Origin: Hyposmocoma kahamanoa | Lineage: Eukaryota; Arthropoda; Insecta; Lepidoptera; Cosmopterigidae | Length of the DNA: 64,000 nt | Assembly (NCBI RefSeq): GCF_003589595.1 | Contig: NW_020653852.1 | Span: 7,694,393 to 7,758,392 of the forward strand | Direction of reading: 5' to 3' | Shown: positions 50,001-57,840 of the stretch, piece by piece | Layout of the letters: every line of letters begins with the position of its first letter | How positions within the stretch are numbered: the stretch's first letter is position 1 | Translations under genes and position numbers: made by a program | The notes under the pieces: generated by a model | Told to the model about the DNA's origin: nothing | The model's database searches: none | Seen by the model: only the letters and a program-made list of their open reading frames with translations

Positions 50001-53000
50001 ATTCCATACAAGATATACCTGTTCATGATCGTCTCGAGTAAAGGATTTGATTGCTTGGCTCACAAAAAGGCATTTCGTTTGTGTCGCGCCTTTTCTATAT
50101 GAAGTTAAATACTTACTAGTATCCTCTGTTGGTCGTCAGTGACGGCCACGAGATCCCGGCAACGGTCAATAGCTGCAGCAAGCGCTGCGACCGCAGCGAT
50201 CTGCGTCCGTGCGGTCGCACCAGCTGCACGCGCCTGCAATATCTCTGCGCACCATGCTGTCGAGCCCACCGTTTCTACCATCACCTGTGAAGAAATAAGA
50301 ATATTAGAAGTGGGAATCTTGTGGTAGTAGGGAAAACTATACTTTATATTTTATATATTTTTTATATTATTCATAAAATATTTATGTTTAAAGAAACTGT
50401 TCCCAATAGACTCCTGAGACATTACGATACTAGGTGTACAGATTAAGACCTAGCTATTTTTGTTAATGTAACGCCAAGTAGACAATAAATTTATAATTCT
50501 AAGCATCTATGGTATAAAAATCTAGGTTTTAGGTATAATTAATTAAAAGTAAACAAATTTCAGATGTCACTTGGTTAACCGGTCAAATATTATATTTAGA
50601 AGTGAGTTTCATGCGTCGTACTACTACTGTACTCTTTGATTTGTACTCAAAGCATTCGCATGCTGTTATCTTTTTAAAAGCTGGATTTAAGGTAGTAAAA
50701 AACAATCGTAGGAAAGTTGTGATACGTGTTATTAAACACCTTTAATTAAATATATTTATAGTTCGAAATGTTGTAGGTATATTACCGGAAAATATATCAT
50801 ATATTTAGAACCATTTTCAAAAAGTTCGTTGTAATTTCACAATAAGTAACCAGCCTCATAAAATACTTCATTACGGCTTGTTTACATTTAGTTAATTATC
50901 TAAACCTTTGTAGTATAATAGTAGTATCGGATTGAATTGTTAACAGAACTATTAAAATTGAATAAAAAGAATAGGCCCTAAAACGTAACCTTGAGGCACT
51001 CTGTTATTTAGTTGATAATTTTATTATTATTTAATATTAGATTACGAATACTGATACATCTTATTATATATATATCAATTACAAGCTGAAGACGTGTTAT
51101 CCCCAATTTTCAAGATATAACGAGTATGCTACATCACATGGGCTTCCTGAAAAATGAATAAAAAGTGTAACAACGGAATGGGCCTTTTAAATTTTTTTTA
51201 CGTAAAATATTTTGTGTACCGTTTCCGAACCATGAACTTGTAATGATCACTGGTATTCTGTGTTGGTAATTTTACCTACAGTCGAGTTTGAAGTTACATG
51301 CAAGGGTAATACTGTACTTAACAAGTGTTTTGTGTGTGGCAAGAAAATTAAAATATAAATTAATACACGGATACTCAGACTATGACGCCAGTTTTATAAT
51401 ATCCTTCTTTTAGCATCGAGGTTTAGGAGTCGATACTACCTCAGCTCAAATTAGATTTTTTTCGAACGGCACGGGCACTGGTTTTATTTCAGAATTTACT
51501 TTTTTACAAACGAAATTAAAACCATTTGAAAAATGTATATCATAGTATACATGTTCTATTTAGTTCATTTGATATAAAAAAATCATTGACATATGTAAAG
51601 TACCTATTGAATACAACGCTTTCTTGTAAAATTTCGAGGTAACTTCGCGTTTCTTTTCTATTGTGAATATTTTTAGGAATCGTGTTTTCACACCGTATAC
51701 TTATACGCTCAATTTTACTATATTTTTTTTCCAACGTGATTGATTCAACATTTTCACTGTTATGCGGAATCAACCAAAGCCATTTGAGGTAGTACAGACT
51801 CTAAATAAGGGTAACAATAAACGTAGATGCTATTGCGGACTGTCACATTCAGTCGCCAAAAATTAGGCGTTAGATCAACTTTTCAGTTAGTCCTGAATAC
51901 TCCAAAAAACGTTTGAAATGGCGAACGTCTATTGATTTTTTCCAAAGAAGATATGTGATTCGTTGAAGCCTCATTAATAGCCCAGTGTAGTTTCAACTTT
52001 CCGTACATCATTGTTACTGCATCGGATGGAAACCTATCAGAGGTATTCAATATGGAAATGGGGCATGATAACCTCAATATGTTCCTATNNNNNNNNNNAA
52101 TATCTATTGTCCTATATAATAACGAACCAGACACTTCTATCAATAAGATAACCTCAAACTTGGGAAATCCCTGTCCTGTGATTAACCGAGTAACGAAATC
52201 AAGTCCAACTACCAACCATTCAGACCCGAACAAAAGGGACTTTAGTAATTAATATATAGACAGACCGAATTACAATCGGAATTCATTGAAATTTGGACAT
52301 TGCTATTGACAATTAACCCAAAGCGGTAATAACAATCTAGTTAACTCTTGCTTGAAACTGTATAAACTTAATTAACTACAATGTGATAATTTTTTCTAAT
52401 TAAGTTGAGACTTGTGGTTGCTGGAGTCCATTTACTCGGTTTAATTGATGGCTTGTGTACGCTGACCAAACACTGTGATACGCATTTTAGTTCAATTTCT
52501 TCCATTTAAGAGTCAATGTGATCTCAGCCTAAGGTAATGAATACCTCACAATAAAAATCTTATCACGGCAAATTATAGCCATGTTGTAATGTCTATAATA
52601 ATAACGCACACACACTCAACATATCCCCGCAATAGGGAAACCCTGGGTCGCAGGTGCCATGGACACACATAGACAACCACAAATTACACCCAAACTCACG
52701 AGAGAAATAAATGTAGGCCATACAAATATTTCTCCCGGCCCGGGAATCGAACCTGGGACCTCTGCGTGGCAGTCCGGCATGGTAACCGTTCGGCCACGGA
52801 GGCACTATATCTAGTTTATAAGCCTAGCCTATAAGAAATGCGAATGCATAAAGCTCGGTCCACAAGACTTATTGTAAGAGATGATAATAGAGGAAAAGGA
52901 AGGGCCAAAAGGGCCCATATAACTATATAATGAGAGATTAAACGAACTTAACTATACGAAGGCTTCGTTCGAGGAGATTAGCTTATTAGACACTTGTAGT

Positions 53001-56000
53001 AGCACGTAGCACTCACCATTCCACACTATGTTCAAAATATTTTATTTAATTTTTTGTTTTTTAAAGGATGGTATATTGACCGCTTGCTCCATGCACCTAC
53101 GATTTGTTTCATTTAGTTTAGAGTAGAGCCTTACATACATTTCATATTTTTCAATCAATAGGGCTACGGAAACCCAAACATGTAAGCTTTATTGTTTCTT
53201 TTAAATTTTTAAGACATGCTTGATAATTGTGACTAATTAAGCATATGTCATCTAAGTAAATAGTAGATAAATATCCAAGTAAAATTGCTAAGGGATAGCA
53301 ATTTTACGACCAGCTTCATCATCTTTGTAAGCACAAAAGCTGCCGTAGTTAAACCAAAGGTTAACACATTATATTCATAAATAATGTTTACGAACTGGAA
53401 CGTAAGGTAACATCTTCGTGCACCTTAATTAAAAACTATGCGTCTTTTAAATCGACTCTACATAAATAACATTCCCCTGTAATGGAGCTTTAGTACTGTT
53501 CTCAAGGCTTCCAGTTTGAAATGATTCGTATTTAGAAACTTTTTTAAGCTTTTTAACTTTAAAATAAAGCGCATCTTACTTACTTACTTTGGGTACCAAA
53601 AACACATTGGACAAAATATTGATCATCTCGAACTTGACACTCTGAAATAGCCCAGATAGTTAGCAAATTGTTAATCGCATCTAAAAATTTATCCTTTTTG
53701 CGTCAGAATTACGCATTTTGGGTGGCAACAGCTGCCTCGTTGACTGTAAAAATGCAATCCTACAGCTCGGTATATATGAAAAAACCATTGGGCTATTAGT
53801 AATCATAGATTATAGAAATGCGATAATCTACAGGCTGTATTTATCATATTTAGCGACGAGTGAAACCCGGTTGCCCCTGTGGACGCTGCAACTGTTTGTC
53901 AAGGACGCCGCAGGTTGATTCATCCTCGGTGGGCTCGCTTCTTGAATCGGACCCGCCATCTTTCCACTTTAGGTTCTTCGAAGAATTAGGAGTATTCTGT
54001 GTTAGTTTTTTGTTTGGAACTTTAGGTGCAGGCTATTTCAGATCTATTCCTGACTTATTGATGGCCTTTGAAGGTTACTGCTAGGTTTTCACCGAAGAAG
54101 AGCTTATCTATTTTTATTATTTGAAGCTGTTCCCTAATTTCTCATTGTAACAGAGTGAGCATGTTGACAATCACAGATGATTCAGGCCGCATCCAACAAA
54201 AGTTTAAGCAAAGTTGTATACGGTCAATTTATCCTCCTTTAAAAAATAAAGTAAAAAATTCTGAACATAGTATAGAATGGCGAGTGCTAAAATTTACTAC
54301 AAGTTTAGTGTCTAATGTGCTAATCTCGAGGATGAAGTTTGTAGTGTAATTTAAATAGTAATCGACTTGAAGTTTAATAATAAGGAATTGGAGGTGATTT
54401 ATGGGCACGTCCTCTCGTTTCAATAATTTTGATTTTAGTGACGCCGGACAGAACAAACGTAAGAACAGTGAAGGAAAAGGGAATTCTAGAACGATTTAAA
54501 ATTTTAAAAATAAGTGGCCAGGAACCAGAAAAGAGGATGATAAAAGATGATGAAGGAGGGCACAATGACAAAAGGGTGTGGATGGGAATAACGATAATGT
54601 CTTTCAACTCAAACGCATGTCCGTGTTGAGAGGTTCGAACTTGTTTTGTTACAAGTTACGTCTCCTACCACAAAGGTATTCCATGCATGGCCCTGGCGCC
54701 CACAATGGATATATAATATAGGAAATGAAACATTTTTCCGAATTTAAATCGCGTATATTTGTTTTTTCAAACAAATCAACGTTCGAGCGAAGACCTGCAA
54801 TTTTTTACCTTACGTGAGAGGTATTACAGACAAGATCGGAAGAATCCTCAGGCGTGCATCTCTCAAGACCTATTTCAAGCCTCTGAAGAAGATTTCTCAG
54901 TTCCTGAGACCCGCGAAATGTAACATCCCCTTACAGGATGCAGGAGTTTACGAGTTTGACTGTGAGTGCGGTCTCTCTTATATTGAACAAACAAAGCGAA
55001 GTATTTGTATCCGCGTCAAAGAACATATAGCTGATGTCAAACACCGTGGCGTAAACAAGTCTGCAGTTTGCGAGCATGTCATGGATAAACCTACATATTC
55101 AATGAAGTTTGACAAACCCCAGGTCCTTACGAAAGAAGTTATCTACCCAGGGGGCCTACCATAACCTTTCCACAAACAATCTTATTTCAATGTAAGCTTA
55201 AAGTAAGCTTATTATAATATTACTCATATTCCTACCATGAAAAACTTGTCAATCAAGTAATGTATTATTGCTAAAGTGACTGAAAGAACGAATGATTTCC
55301 CAATATTGTCTATTCTTTACTAAAAATAGGAAATAAATAACCCTATATGAACTGTATAATGTCATCTCTTTCTTTTTTGATGTTCCGAATTGTCATATCG
55401 TGGTGTAATATAATGTTGAAGCTGAATATTATTGACATTTAGAGAATTTTAACTGCCAAAAAAAGAAAAGTATGTAATAATGAAGTCTATTAAAATTACG
55501 TTGTTTTCAATTATTTTGCCGCATTTTCATGAACAAAAATAAATAAAACAAGCTGAGTCTTGATTGTTACGTTGTGAATTCGGAATTATAGTCTAGTGTC
55601 AACTGTAGTGTAGTGTCGCCCAGGAGCATATCTATAGATGTCGCTGTAATAATTTTACGAAATAAACATCGCGTATTTTTATTTAACGAGAAATTATTTC
55701 CTATCGTACTATTAAATAAACAAAATATTGAAGAGATATATGTAAATAAATAAGTTCAACTTAACTTTTAATCATTACAAATAATATTTAGACAATAAAT
55801 TGGAAAATAATACTGTTTCGATTGCATCCGTGTAACTATTTTAAGATTGCTAAATTTGACTTATGAGCAATATTACTTTGATGTTAAAATCGCGTCTTAG
55901 TACGAACTGAGTGAATGAATAGTCACAAAACTGCTAATAAAACAGCATAGTTTTAACATTATAATAAGCTTACTTTAAGAGCGTCATGGTACGAAAAGTC

Positions 56001-57840
56001 AATGTAAGGTTAAAGTAATATTGTTTGAAGAGATTGTGGTAGGCCCCCACAATGCTGCGAGAGGCCATTGAAATTAAAAAACATCACTTATTTCAACAGA
56101 GAAGATGGTTTCTCCGTACCACCAGTTTGGGATCCAGTATTTCCTCTGATGAAAAATCCCAAGCAGACATAAGACTGCAGTACTAATTAACATGTTTAAA
56201 TTTATTCTAATTTCCATTATTAATTAATAATAAATTTGAGTCAATAAAAATTCATATTGTTACAATAAAATAATTTGTAAAACAATGTAGCGTAAATTGG
56301 AATGTTTCTTTGTAAAATTAAAAATAAAGTATTTTATTAATAACTTTAGTAACTACAGTGAAAAAATAGGGTGGTTTGCATTAATATTAGACATAACTGG
56401 TTGATGACTGTACCACCTCAGTCAACCGTGACCATGGGCCCTGTAAAGGGCTCGAAACGTTGGTTTGTTTGAAAAAACGAAAAAGCAAATATACGCGATT
56501 TAAATCCGGAAAAATAGTTTCATTTCCTCTTTGTAACAATCGCGAAAACCTAAGAACTCGATATGGATTCATAATAACTGAAAGAAATATTTCCAAAAAT
56601 CTGCCCAGTCCGTTACACAGATAAGCAATAGCGTTTGTTTTTCTTAACGGTAACAGTCGAAGATGAAGTCCAATTAATAATATCCCAATGAATCTTGTTT
56701 TTGTTTTATTTCAGTCATTCTTTGACTAAGTAAACAACTAAGAAACAAATCCTCGGTAGTAGGTAGTAGGTAATGAAAAAATGTTTTTTATTTACTGTAT
56801 AAATACAGGTTTTTAAACTTTTTTTTTATATAATATTAAGTGACGGGACGAACAAGTCGTACGCCTGATGGTAAGCTACACGCCTGTCCATAACAGTTAC
56901 AGTGCCACTCAGAGTTTTTAAATCGCAAAGATCTGCGGGGCACTGCCACTGCGCCCATCACCCTGAGACATACTTTGACAAGTCCCATGTGCCAGCATCC
57001 TTACCCTTCAAAACTGAAACACAGTAATGCTGACATTATTGCTTCGCGGCAGAAATCGGTAAGATGGCAATACTTCTCTGGACGAACCCTCTCAAAAGAA
57101 GCTCTACTGCTATTAAAATATTCTGTTTTTTCATAAAGTATTTATAGACTTATTAATGACCAGTGTCACAAATAAAAAGTCTATTTAAGTTGCAAATTGT
57201 CGACTTAAAAAGAAAAATCTTATTTGCATCCTTTTTTTAGCAGTAGAGCTCCTTGTGAAAGAGTTCGTCCAGGGAAGTGCTACCACCTTACCTATTTCTG
57301 CCGTGAAGCAGTAATGTCAGCATCACTGTGTTCCGGTTTTGAAGGGTTCAGGTTTTACGGCTAAGGGTGCTGGTGAAATTGCAGGCACGTGAGACTGGTC
57401 AACTTATGTTTCAGGGTGACAGGCGCAGTGGCGGTGTCCATCTGATCTTACAACTGCTACGGATAGGCATGTCGATTAACAGCAGGTGCACGACTTGTTC
57501 ATCCTGTTGATTGGTATCACAGCAACAAGATGTATGTATATCACTGTGTTATATTCGGTGTGTGAACGTCCTTGGGTAAAGCACACAATGCGGTGTGATA
57601 AAAAATCGTCTAGTAATAAGTACATCATTGGAAATTAATAAGCAAATTGTCTTATGTTTGAGACTTATGCAATTTTTTTAACTAATATTATGCTGGCTAG
57701 ATTTAGCAGCAAAATACACATTTATTACAAATATATTTATAGCAATGGGCACTGACGCAACTAATTCTATGTCTAAACTTACCCTGTTGTAGCCAGCTTC
57801 GAGATAGGGTAAAACCGCGAAGTCATCTTTCAAATATACA
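31868..57840 (-). CDS. Pde8: PDE8-type cyclic nucleotide phosphodiesterase, 13 exons (5' end outside window)
   Basis: PDE8 hydrolyses cAMP (high affinity) and carries receiver-like, PAS and HD-type PDEase domains. The exons, 5' to 3', are 57840-57783, 50284-50117, 48424-48222, 46763-46580, 46095-45919, 41229-41137, 40430-40179, 37167-36951, 36108-35927, 34471-34338, 33366-33212 and 32040-31868, plus at least one upstream exon outside the window. The first exon here ([13 protein letters not shown]) ends the receiver-like part. The next two carry the PAS region ([22 protein letters not shown]). A linker follows with [17 protein letters not shown] and RTSELYSPQ, hallmarks of PDE8. The catalytic domain shows [71 protein letters not shown] and SQIGFIDY, so the metal-binding His/Asp residues and the invariant Gln are all present. 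The introns are long and full of transposons. Twelve exons are listed; counting the linker exon as two or missing a small exon is possible. Confidence 0.93.
32230..32565 (-). mobile_element. LINE 3' end fragment in last PDE8 intron
   Basis: The minus strand reads [20 protein letters not shown] then [20 protein letters not shown], matching the C-terminus of insect Jockey-like ORF2 ([11 protein letters not shown]...LS..KFK). The fragment is 5' truncated and in sense orientation with PDE8. Confidence 0.7.
32570..32880. repeat. Minisatellite, about 75-80-bp units, in last PDE8 intron
   Basis: Four to five diverged units each start near CCATGTGGGC(C/T)GCCGGC, continue CCCACAAAACCCAAGTGCAG and CAGGCCA, and include TATCTTCGAAT. 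The unit start points are near 32572, 32653, 32728, 32796 (shortened) and 32855. The block is much GC-richer than its surroundings. Confidence 0.75.
33212..33366 (-). CDS. Pde8: PDE8 exon: substrate-binding Q pocket
   Basis: The acceptor is ATAATTCCAG and the donor GTCAGT. It reads [20 protein letters not shown], then [19 protein letters not shown] and ends MMEAWA. The Gln and Phe of SQIGF are the invariant purine-clamp residues of PDEs. Confidence 0.95.
33455..33770 (+). repeat. Repeat A copy 8, in PDE8 intron
   Basis: Full-length + copy from AGTAAAGCTCTTTGTGAAAG to CGTCCCGTCACTTAGTTATT and an A-rich tail. Confidence 0.8.
33920..34249. mobile_element. hAT-type MITE in PDE8 intron
   Basis: Ends CAGGGCTTCTTCACC and GGTTGAGAAACCCTG, typical hAT termini. 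The flanking 8-mers ATTCAGAC and ATTTAGAC agree at seven of eight positions. It is 330 bp with no transposase. Confidence 0.85.
34338..34471 (-). CDS. Pde8: PDE8 exon: second metal-site aspartate
   Basis: The acceptor is ATTTTTCAG and the donor GTAAAC. It reads [20 protein letters not shown] and [15 protein letters not shown]; the Asp of KCADVSN is the conserved metal ligand. Confidence 0.95.
34773..35550. mobile_element. Fold-back element, about 780 bp, in PDE8 intron
   Basis: Ends ATATACAGGGTGTAA / TTACACCCTGTATAT; long inverted arms share TAATATGACATTCGTAGAGA, CTATTGTAAGAGGTAAC and AATAGTCAATTATTTGGTCA-like blocks with their complements after 35355. The middle has an AATG microsatellite. 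Confidence 0.75.
35551..35660 (+). repeat. Interspersed repeat fragment
   Basis: CCATTGCTAGGCACAGGCCT and CACGCGGGCTCAATGCGGAT resemble a widespread insect repeat. A related CTGCTGAACATAAGCCTCTC piece lies at 48645-48665. Confidence 0.5.
35927..36108 (-). CDS. Pde8: PDE8 exon: catalytic helices
   Basis: The acceptor is ATCTTTTTAG and the donor GTGAGT. It reads [20 protein letters not shown], then [20 protein letters not shown], and ends [10 protein letters not shown]. Confidence 0.95.
36951..37167 (-). CDS. Pde8: PDE8 exon: HD metal-site core
   Basis: The acceptor is TTCTTTTCAG and the donor GTAAGT. It contains [20 protein letters not shown] and [17 protein letters not shown], supplying the catalytic His-Asp pair. 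Confidence 0.96.
37640..38120 (-). mobile_element. LINE fragment with RNase H/HC-knuckle tail
   Basis: The minus strand gives [20 protein letters not shown] then [15 protein letters not shown]. The GH..LN.H....G....C..C....ET..H.L pattern is the conserved C-terminal block after the RNase H domain of I/R1/Loa-type LINEs. Upstream sequence is diverged and stops occur. It lies in a PDE8 intron. Confidence 0.75.
38470..39015. repeat. Imperfect long inverted repeat in PDE8 intron
   Basis: TCTTCGATATCTTAACCGAT and GATATGGTTTTCGAATAGAA face ATCGAATCGGTCTACAACAG and AATAGAAAAGAAATCGTTCG. The arms are diverged; probably an old DNA element. Confidence 0.4.
39395..40172 (+). repeat. Repeat A copy 9, interrupted, ending 6 bp from a PDE8 exon
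   Basis: The 5' part (39400-39560) and 3' part (40092-40172) are separated by about 530 bp. That insert has inverted ends around ACCAGAAATAGAGACGA (39606) and TCGTCTCTATTTCTGGT (40063), so a MITE probably inserted. The A-rich end reaches the donor of exon 40179-40430. Confidence 0.7.
40179..40430 (-). CDS. Pde8: PDE8 exon: entry of catalytic domain with PDEase signature
   Basis: The acceptor is TTTTTTCCAG and the donor GTTAGT; it is 84 codons in phase 0. It reads [20 protein letters not shown] and ends [14 protein letters not shown], the first metal-binding histidine motif. Transposable elements abut both splice sites. Confidence 0.95.
40464..40612 (+). mobile_element. SINE-1 copy abutting a PDE8 splice acceptor
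   Basis: GGCCTCGGTGGCCCAACGGT and CCCGGGTTCGATTCCC are clear Pol III-type boxes. The body (TTTGGGAAATGAACTTTCG, GGTCTGGGTGTTCTGGG) matches SINE-1. Its head starts about 33 bp outside PDE8 exon 40179-40430, and its tail runs straight into SINE-2 sequence. Confidence 0.85.
40608..40795 (+). mobile_element. SINE-2 copy, 5' truncated, fused to SINE-1
   Basis: It starts inside the tRNA-like head (TGCCACGCAGAGGTTCGATT) and continues with TTTCTCTCGTGAGTTTGGGT, GTGTCCATGGCACATAGGG and GTTGAGTGTGTGTGTGTTAT, all shared with 52592-52805. Confidence 0.8.
41137..41229 (-). CDS. Pde8: PDE8 exon: short serine-rich linker (3' border uncertain)
   Basis: After acceptor TTGTTTTCAG it reads [18 protein letters not shown]. 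An [11 protein letters not shown] string occurs at the same place in dipteran PDE8, and the phase fits both neighbours. Two in-phase donors are possible, after ACT (GTAGTT) or after AAG (GTTATT); I used the longer form. Confidence 0.6.
42027..42205. repeat. MITE family D copy 2, in PDE8 intron
   Basis: Short palindrome with ends GGTGGCAAGTTTTATTATTT / AAATAATAAAAATTGCCACC and the same ATATTCGAGT motifs as family D copy 1. Confidence 0.6.
42660..43175 (+). repeat. Repeat A copy 10, interrupted by a MITE
   Basis: Repeat A landmarks run up to 42848 and resume at 43087 with TTAAGCTCTGAGTGGCATTG. The insert is listed separately. Confidence 0.75.
42853..43086. mobile_element. piggyBac-type MITE in repeat A
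   Basis: 234 bp with inverted ends GGCTAAGTTCAGATGA / TCACCTGAATCTAGCC. The right flank is TTAA and the left flank ATAA; repeat A normally has TTTAAAG here, so TTAA targeting is likely. It has no ORF. Confidence 0.65.
43595..43725 (-). mobile_element. SINE-3 copy with intact A and B boxes
   Basis: The minus strand reads CGTGGCTTAGTTGGCATAGT (A box) and GTCGGTTCGAGTCCGACCGG (B box within a perfect 5-bp T-stem), then AAGGAATTTTTTCTAAGAG and a tail shared with 27180-27240. The acceptor stem does not pair, so it is not a working tRNA gene. Confidence 0.65.
44013..44054. repeat. Perfect 42-bp palindrome
   Basis: Each 21-nt arm is the exact complement of the other, with centre CTGCAG and no spacer (arm: ATATTATTTTAGTTGTACCTG minus its last base in each 20-mer). 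The first mismatch is at 44012/44055. Confidence 0.9.
44321..44443. repeat. Short MITE next to SINE-2 fragment
   Basis: Ends ATATCCCCGGTAATGACAAT and CCATTACAATTACCGGGATA; 123 bp, no ORF. Confidence 0.65.
44465..44560 (+). mobile_element. SINE-2 body fragment
   Basis: TATTTATTTCTCTCATGATT, TGTGTGTCCATGGCACCGG and CAGGGTTTCCTTA match the SINE-2 body. Head and tail are missing. Confidence 0.6.
45919..46095 (-). CDS. Pde8: PDE8 exon: helical linker
   Basis: The acceptor is TCTCTTTAG and the donor GTAAGT; it is 59 codons in phase 0. It reads [20 protein letters not shown] and includes [12 protein letters not shown], the conserved LRTTELYSPQ motif of PDE8. Confidence 0.9.
46580..46763 (-). CDS. 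Pde8: PDE8 exon: linker with [12 protein letters not shown]
   Basis: The acceptor is TTTATACAG and the donor GTGAGT. It reads [20 protein letters not shown] and ends [12 protein letters not shown]. The RRGSLD string fits a basophilic-kinase (PKA-like) site; human PDE8A has the corresponding RRKESIDVKSISSR. Phosphorylation here is an inference. Confidence 0.88.
46828..48105 (+). mobile_element. Full-length mariner transposon
   Basis: The 1278-bp element is bounded by perfect 23-bp terminal inverted repeats (GGGGTTAAAGTATGAAATTG plus CCG) and flanked by TA duplications at 46826-46827 and 48106-48107. One long transposase ORF fills the middle. It lies antisense in the PDE8 intron between exons 48222 and 46763. 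The intact ends and ORF indicate recent insertion. The transposase resembles the cecropia-type mariners (Hsmar1-like). Confidence 0.95.
47010..48029 (+). CDS. Mariner transposase, 339 aa, first catalytic Asp replaced by Glu
   Basis: Mariner transposases cut and paste the element at TA sites. The ORF is uninterrupted. Its N-terminal helix-turn-helix region includes [20 protein letters not shown] and [14 protein letters not shown]. The WVPHDLT linker motif lies near residue 110. The catalytic region shows [25 protein letters not shown] and [13 protein letters not shown]. The second and third Asp (HDN and PTDY) are 34 residues apart as in DD34D enzymes. The first position, normally TCDEKW or TGDEKW, reads TCEEKW (codons GAA GAA), so the triad is E-D-D. 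Length matches the family (about 340-350 aa). Activity is therefore doubtful despite the intact frame. Confidence 0.93.
   Translation: MDTAKIRVIFEYEFRRGTNAAETARNINAAFGEGSTNERTVRFWFKRFRDGNFDLKNEPRGRPPTQVNNDELREIVEADPSQTTQELAAWFNVTLPTILTHLRQINKIKKYEKWVPHDLTDLQKETRVETCVALLNRYRNEGILDRIVTCEEKWILYDNRKGKMQWLTPGQMPQQCPKAKLTNKKVMVTVWWSQHGVIHYSFLRSGQAITADVYCAELRTMLTKLAVKQPRLMNRSSPLLLHDNARPHTARETILTLQELQLETIRHPPYSPDLAPTDYHFFRDLDNYLRDKKFSSQEAVQNAFTQFVQSRSSEFYRKGINNLPIRWQQCIDNNGNYFD
48222..48424 (-). CDS. Pde8: PDE8 exon: rest of PAS domain
   Basis: The acceptor is CTCTTTCAG and the donor GTAAAG. It begins [17 protein letters not shown], the PAS N..F..(L/M)GY-like motif, and continues [18 protein letters not shown]. 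The central PAS part diverges from vertebrate PDE8. Confidence 0.86.
49535..49830 (+). repeat. Repeat A copy 11, in PDE8 intron
   Basis: Near full-length + copy from GAGAGCTCCTTGTAATAGAG to CTAGTTCGTCCCGTCA, with a small internal insertion near 49655. Confidence 0.8.
50117..50284 (-). CDS. Pde8: PDE8 exon: start of PAS domain
   Basis: The acceptor is TTCTTCACAG and the donor GTAAGT; the exon is 56 codons in phase 0. It reads [20 protein letters not shown] and ends [17 protein letters not shown]. The segment is alanine-rich and GC-richer than its surroundings. Confidence 0.88.
50955..51012 (-). mobile_element. Small LINE reverse-transcriptase remnant
   Basis: The minus strand reads [17 protein letters not shown], the conserved RT motif (G)VPQGSVLGPLLF of LINEs. 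Nothing else of the element is readable around it; stops follow at once. Confidence 0.6.
51422..51805 (-). repeat. MITE family F copy 2, in PDE8 intron
   Basis: Inverted ends TTTAGGAGTCGATACTACCT and TTTGAGGTAGTACAGACTCT; same inner motifs as family F copy 1 in reverse. Confidence 0.65.
52089..52098. other. Assembly gap (10 N)
   Basis: Ten N in the long PDE8 intron. The true length of missing sequence is unknown. Confidence 0.99.
52592..52805 (-). mobile_element. SINE-2, complete copy
   Basis: On the minus strand the head reads GCCTCCGTGGCCGAACGGTT...GTCCCAGGTTCGATTCCCGG, a well-preserved tRNA-like module with A and B boxes. The shared body (AAATATTTGTATGGCCTACA, TTTCTCTCGTGAGTTTGGGT) and the GTGTGTGTGCGTTATTA tail follow. 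It lies in the long PDE8 intron 50285-57782. Confidence 0.85.
53060..53740 (-). pseudogene. Decayed reverse-transcriptase fragment, DIRS/Ngaro-like
   Basis: On the minus strand several frames together give [54 protein letters not shown]-like residues and [12 protein letters not shown]. These match the order of motifs in DIRS-type tyrosine-recombinase retroelements (K.LN..IE..HFKME, LPFGL..AP..FTK..KP, ETI.LL..LGF). Stops and frameshifts are frequent. No recombinase or inverted LTR was seen. Confidence 0.5.
54814..55149 (+). pseudogene. Penelope-like element C-terminus with GIY-YIG endonuclease, broken
   Basis: The frame reads [48 protein letters not shown] and [23 protein letters not shown]...YI(G)QT.R.I..R..EH is the GIY-YIG endonuclease core of Penelope-like elements. 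The Gly of YIG reads Glu here (YIEQT), which would probably damage the site. The downstream end is displaced to 56049-56180 and is frameshifted. It is a dead copy. Confidence 0.78.
55150..56048. mobile_element. Fold-back/MITE element inserted in the Penelope-like element
   Basis: The 899-bp segment has inverted ends GGGGGCCTACCA / TGGTAGGCCCCC, and similarity continues inward (AAAGTAAGCTTATTATAAT appears in both orientations, at about 55200 and 55975). It has no ORF of note. Removing it restores continuity between the Penelope-like coding parts on either side. Target duplication is not clear (at most CA). Confidence 0.75.
56822..57118 (-). repeat. Repeat A copy 12
   Basis: Full-length inverse copy from the T-rich end and AAGTGACGGGACGAACAAGT to GAAGCTCTACTGCTATTAAA. 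Confidence 0.85.
57235..57518 (+). repeat. Repeat A copy 13
   Basis: + copy beginning TAGCAGTAGAGCTCCTTGTG, just 117 bp from the inverse copy 12, so the two form an imperfect inverted pair. Confidence 0.8.
57783..57840 (-). CDS. Pde8: PDE8 exon: end of receiver-like region
   Basis: The acceptor is GTTGTTCCAG and the donor GTAAGT. It reads [19 protein letters not shown] and joins in phase to the next exon to give AGYNRVMVET, matching AGFNRRFMEN in vertebrate PDE8A. Confidence 0.88.

Larger units (their letters stand above)
54720..56530 (+). mobile_element. Decayed Penelope-like element, split by a later insertion
   Basis: The + strand carries the C-terminal GIY-YIG part of a Penelope-like element (54780-55149). 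It is then interrupted by a fold-back element (55150-56048) and resumes at 56049-56180 (AIEIKKH, then in another frame [19 protein letters not shown]). Terminal-repeat-like sequence (pLTR) appears at 54722-54790 (inverted) and 56430-56530 (direct), sharing ACGTTGGTTTGTTTGAAAAA and ATATACGCGATTTAAAT. The reverse-transcriptase half was not recognised. Confidence 0.75.

Noticed and set aside
52740..52805. tRNA-like sequence on the minus strand
   Set aside because: It is followed by the SINE-2 body shared with 40.6 kb and 44.5 kb; it is the SINE promoter.
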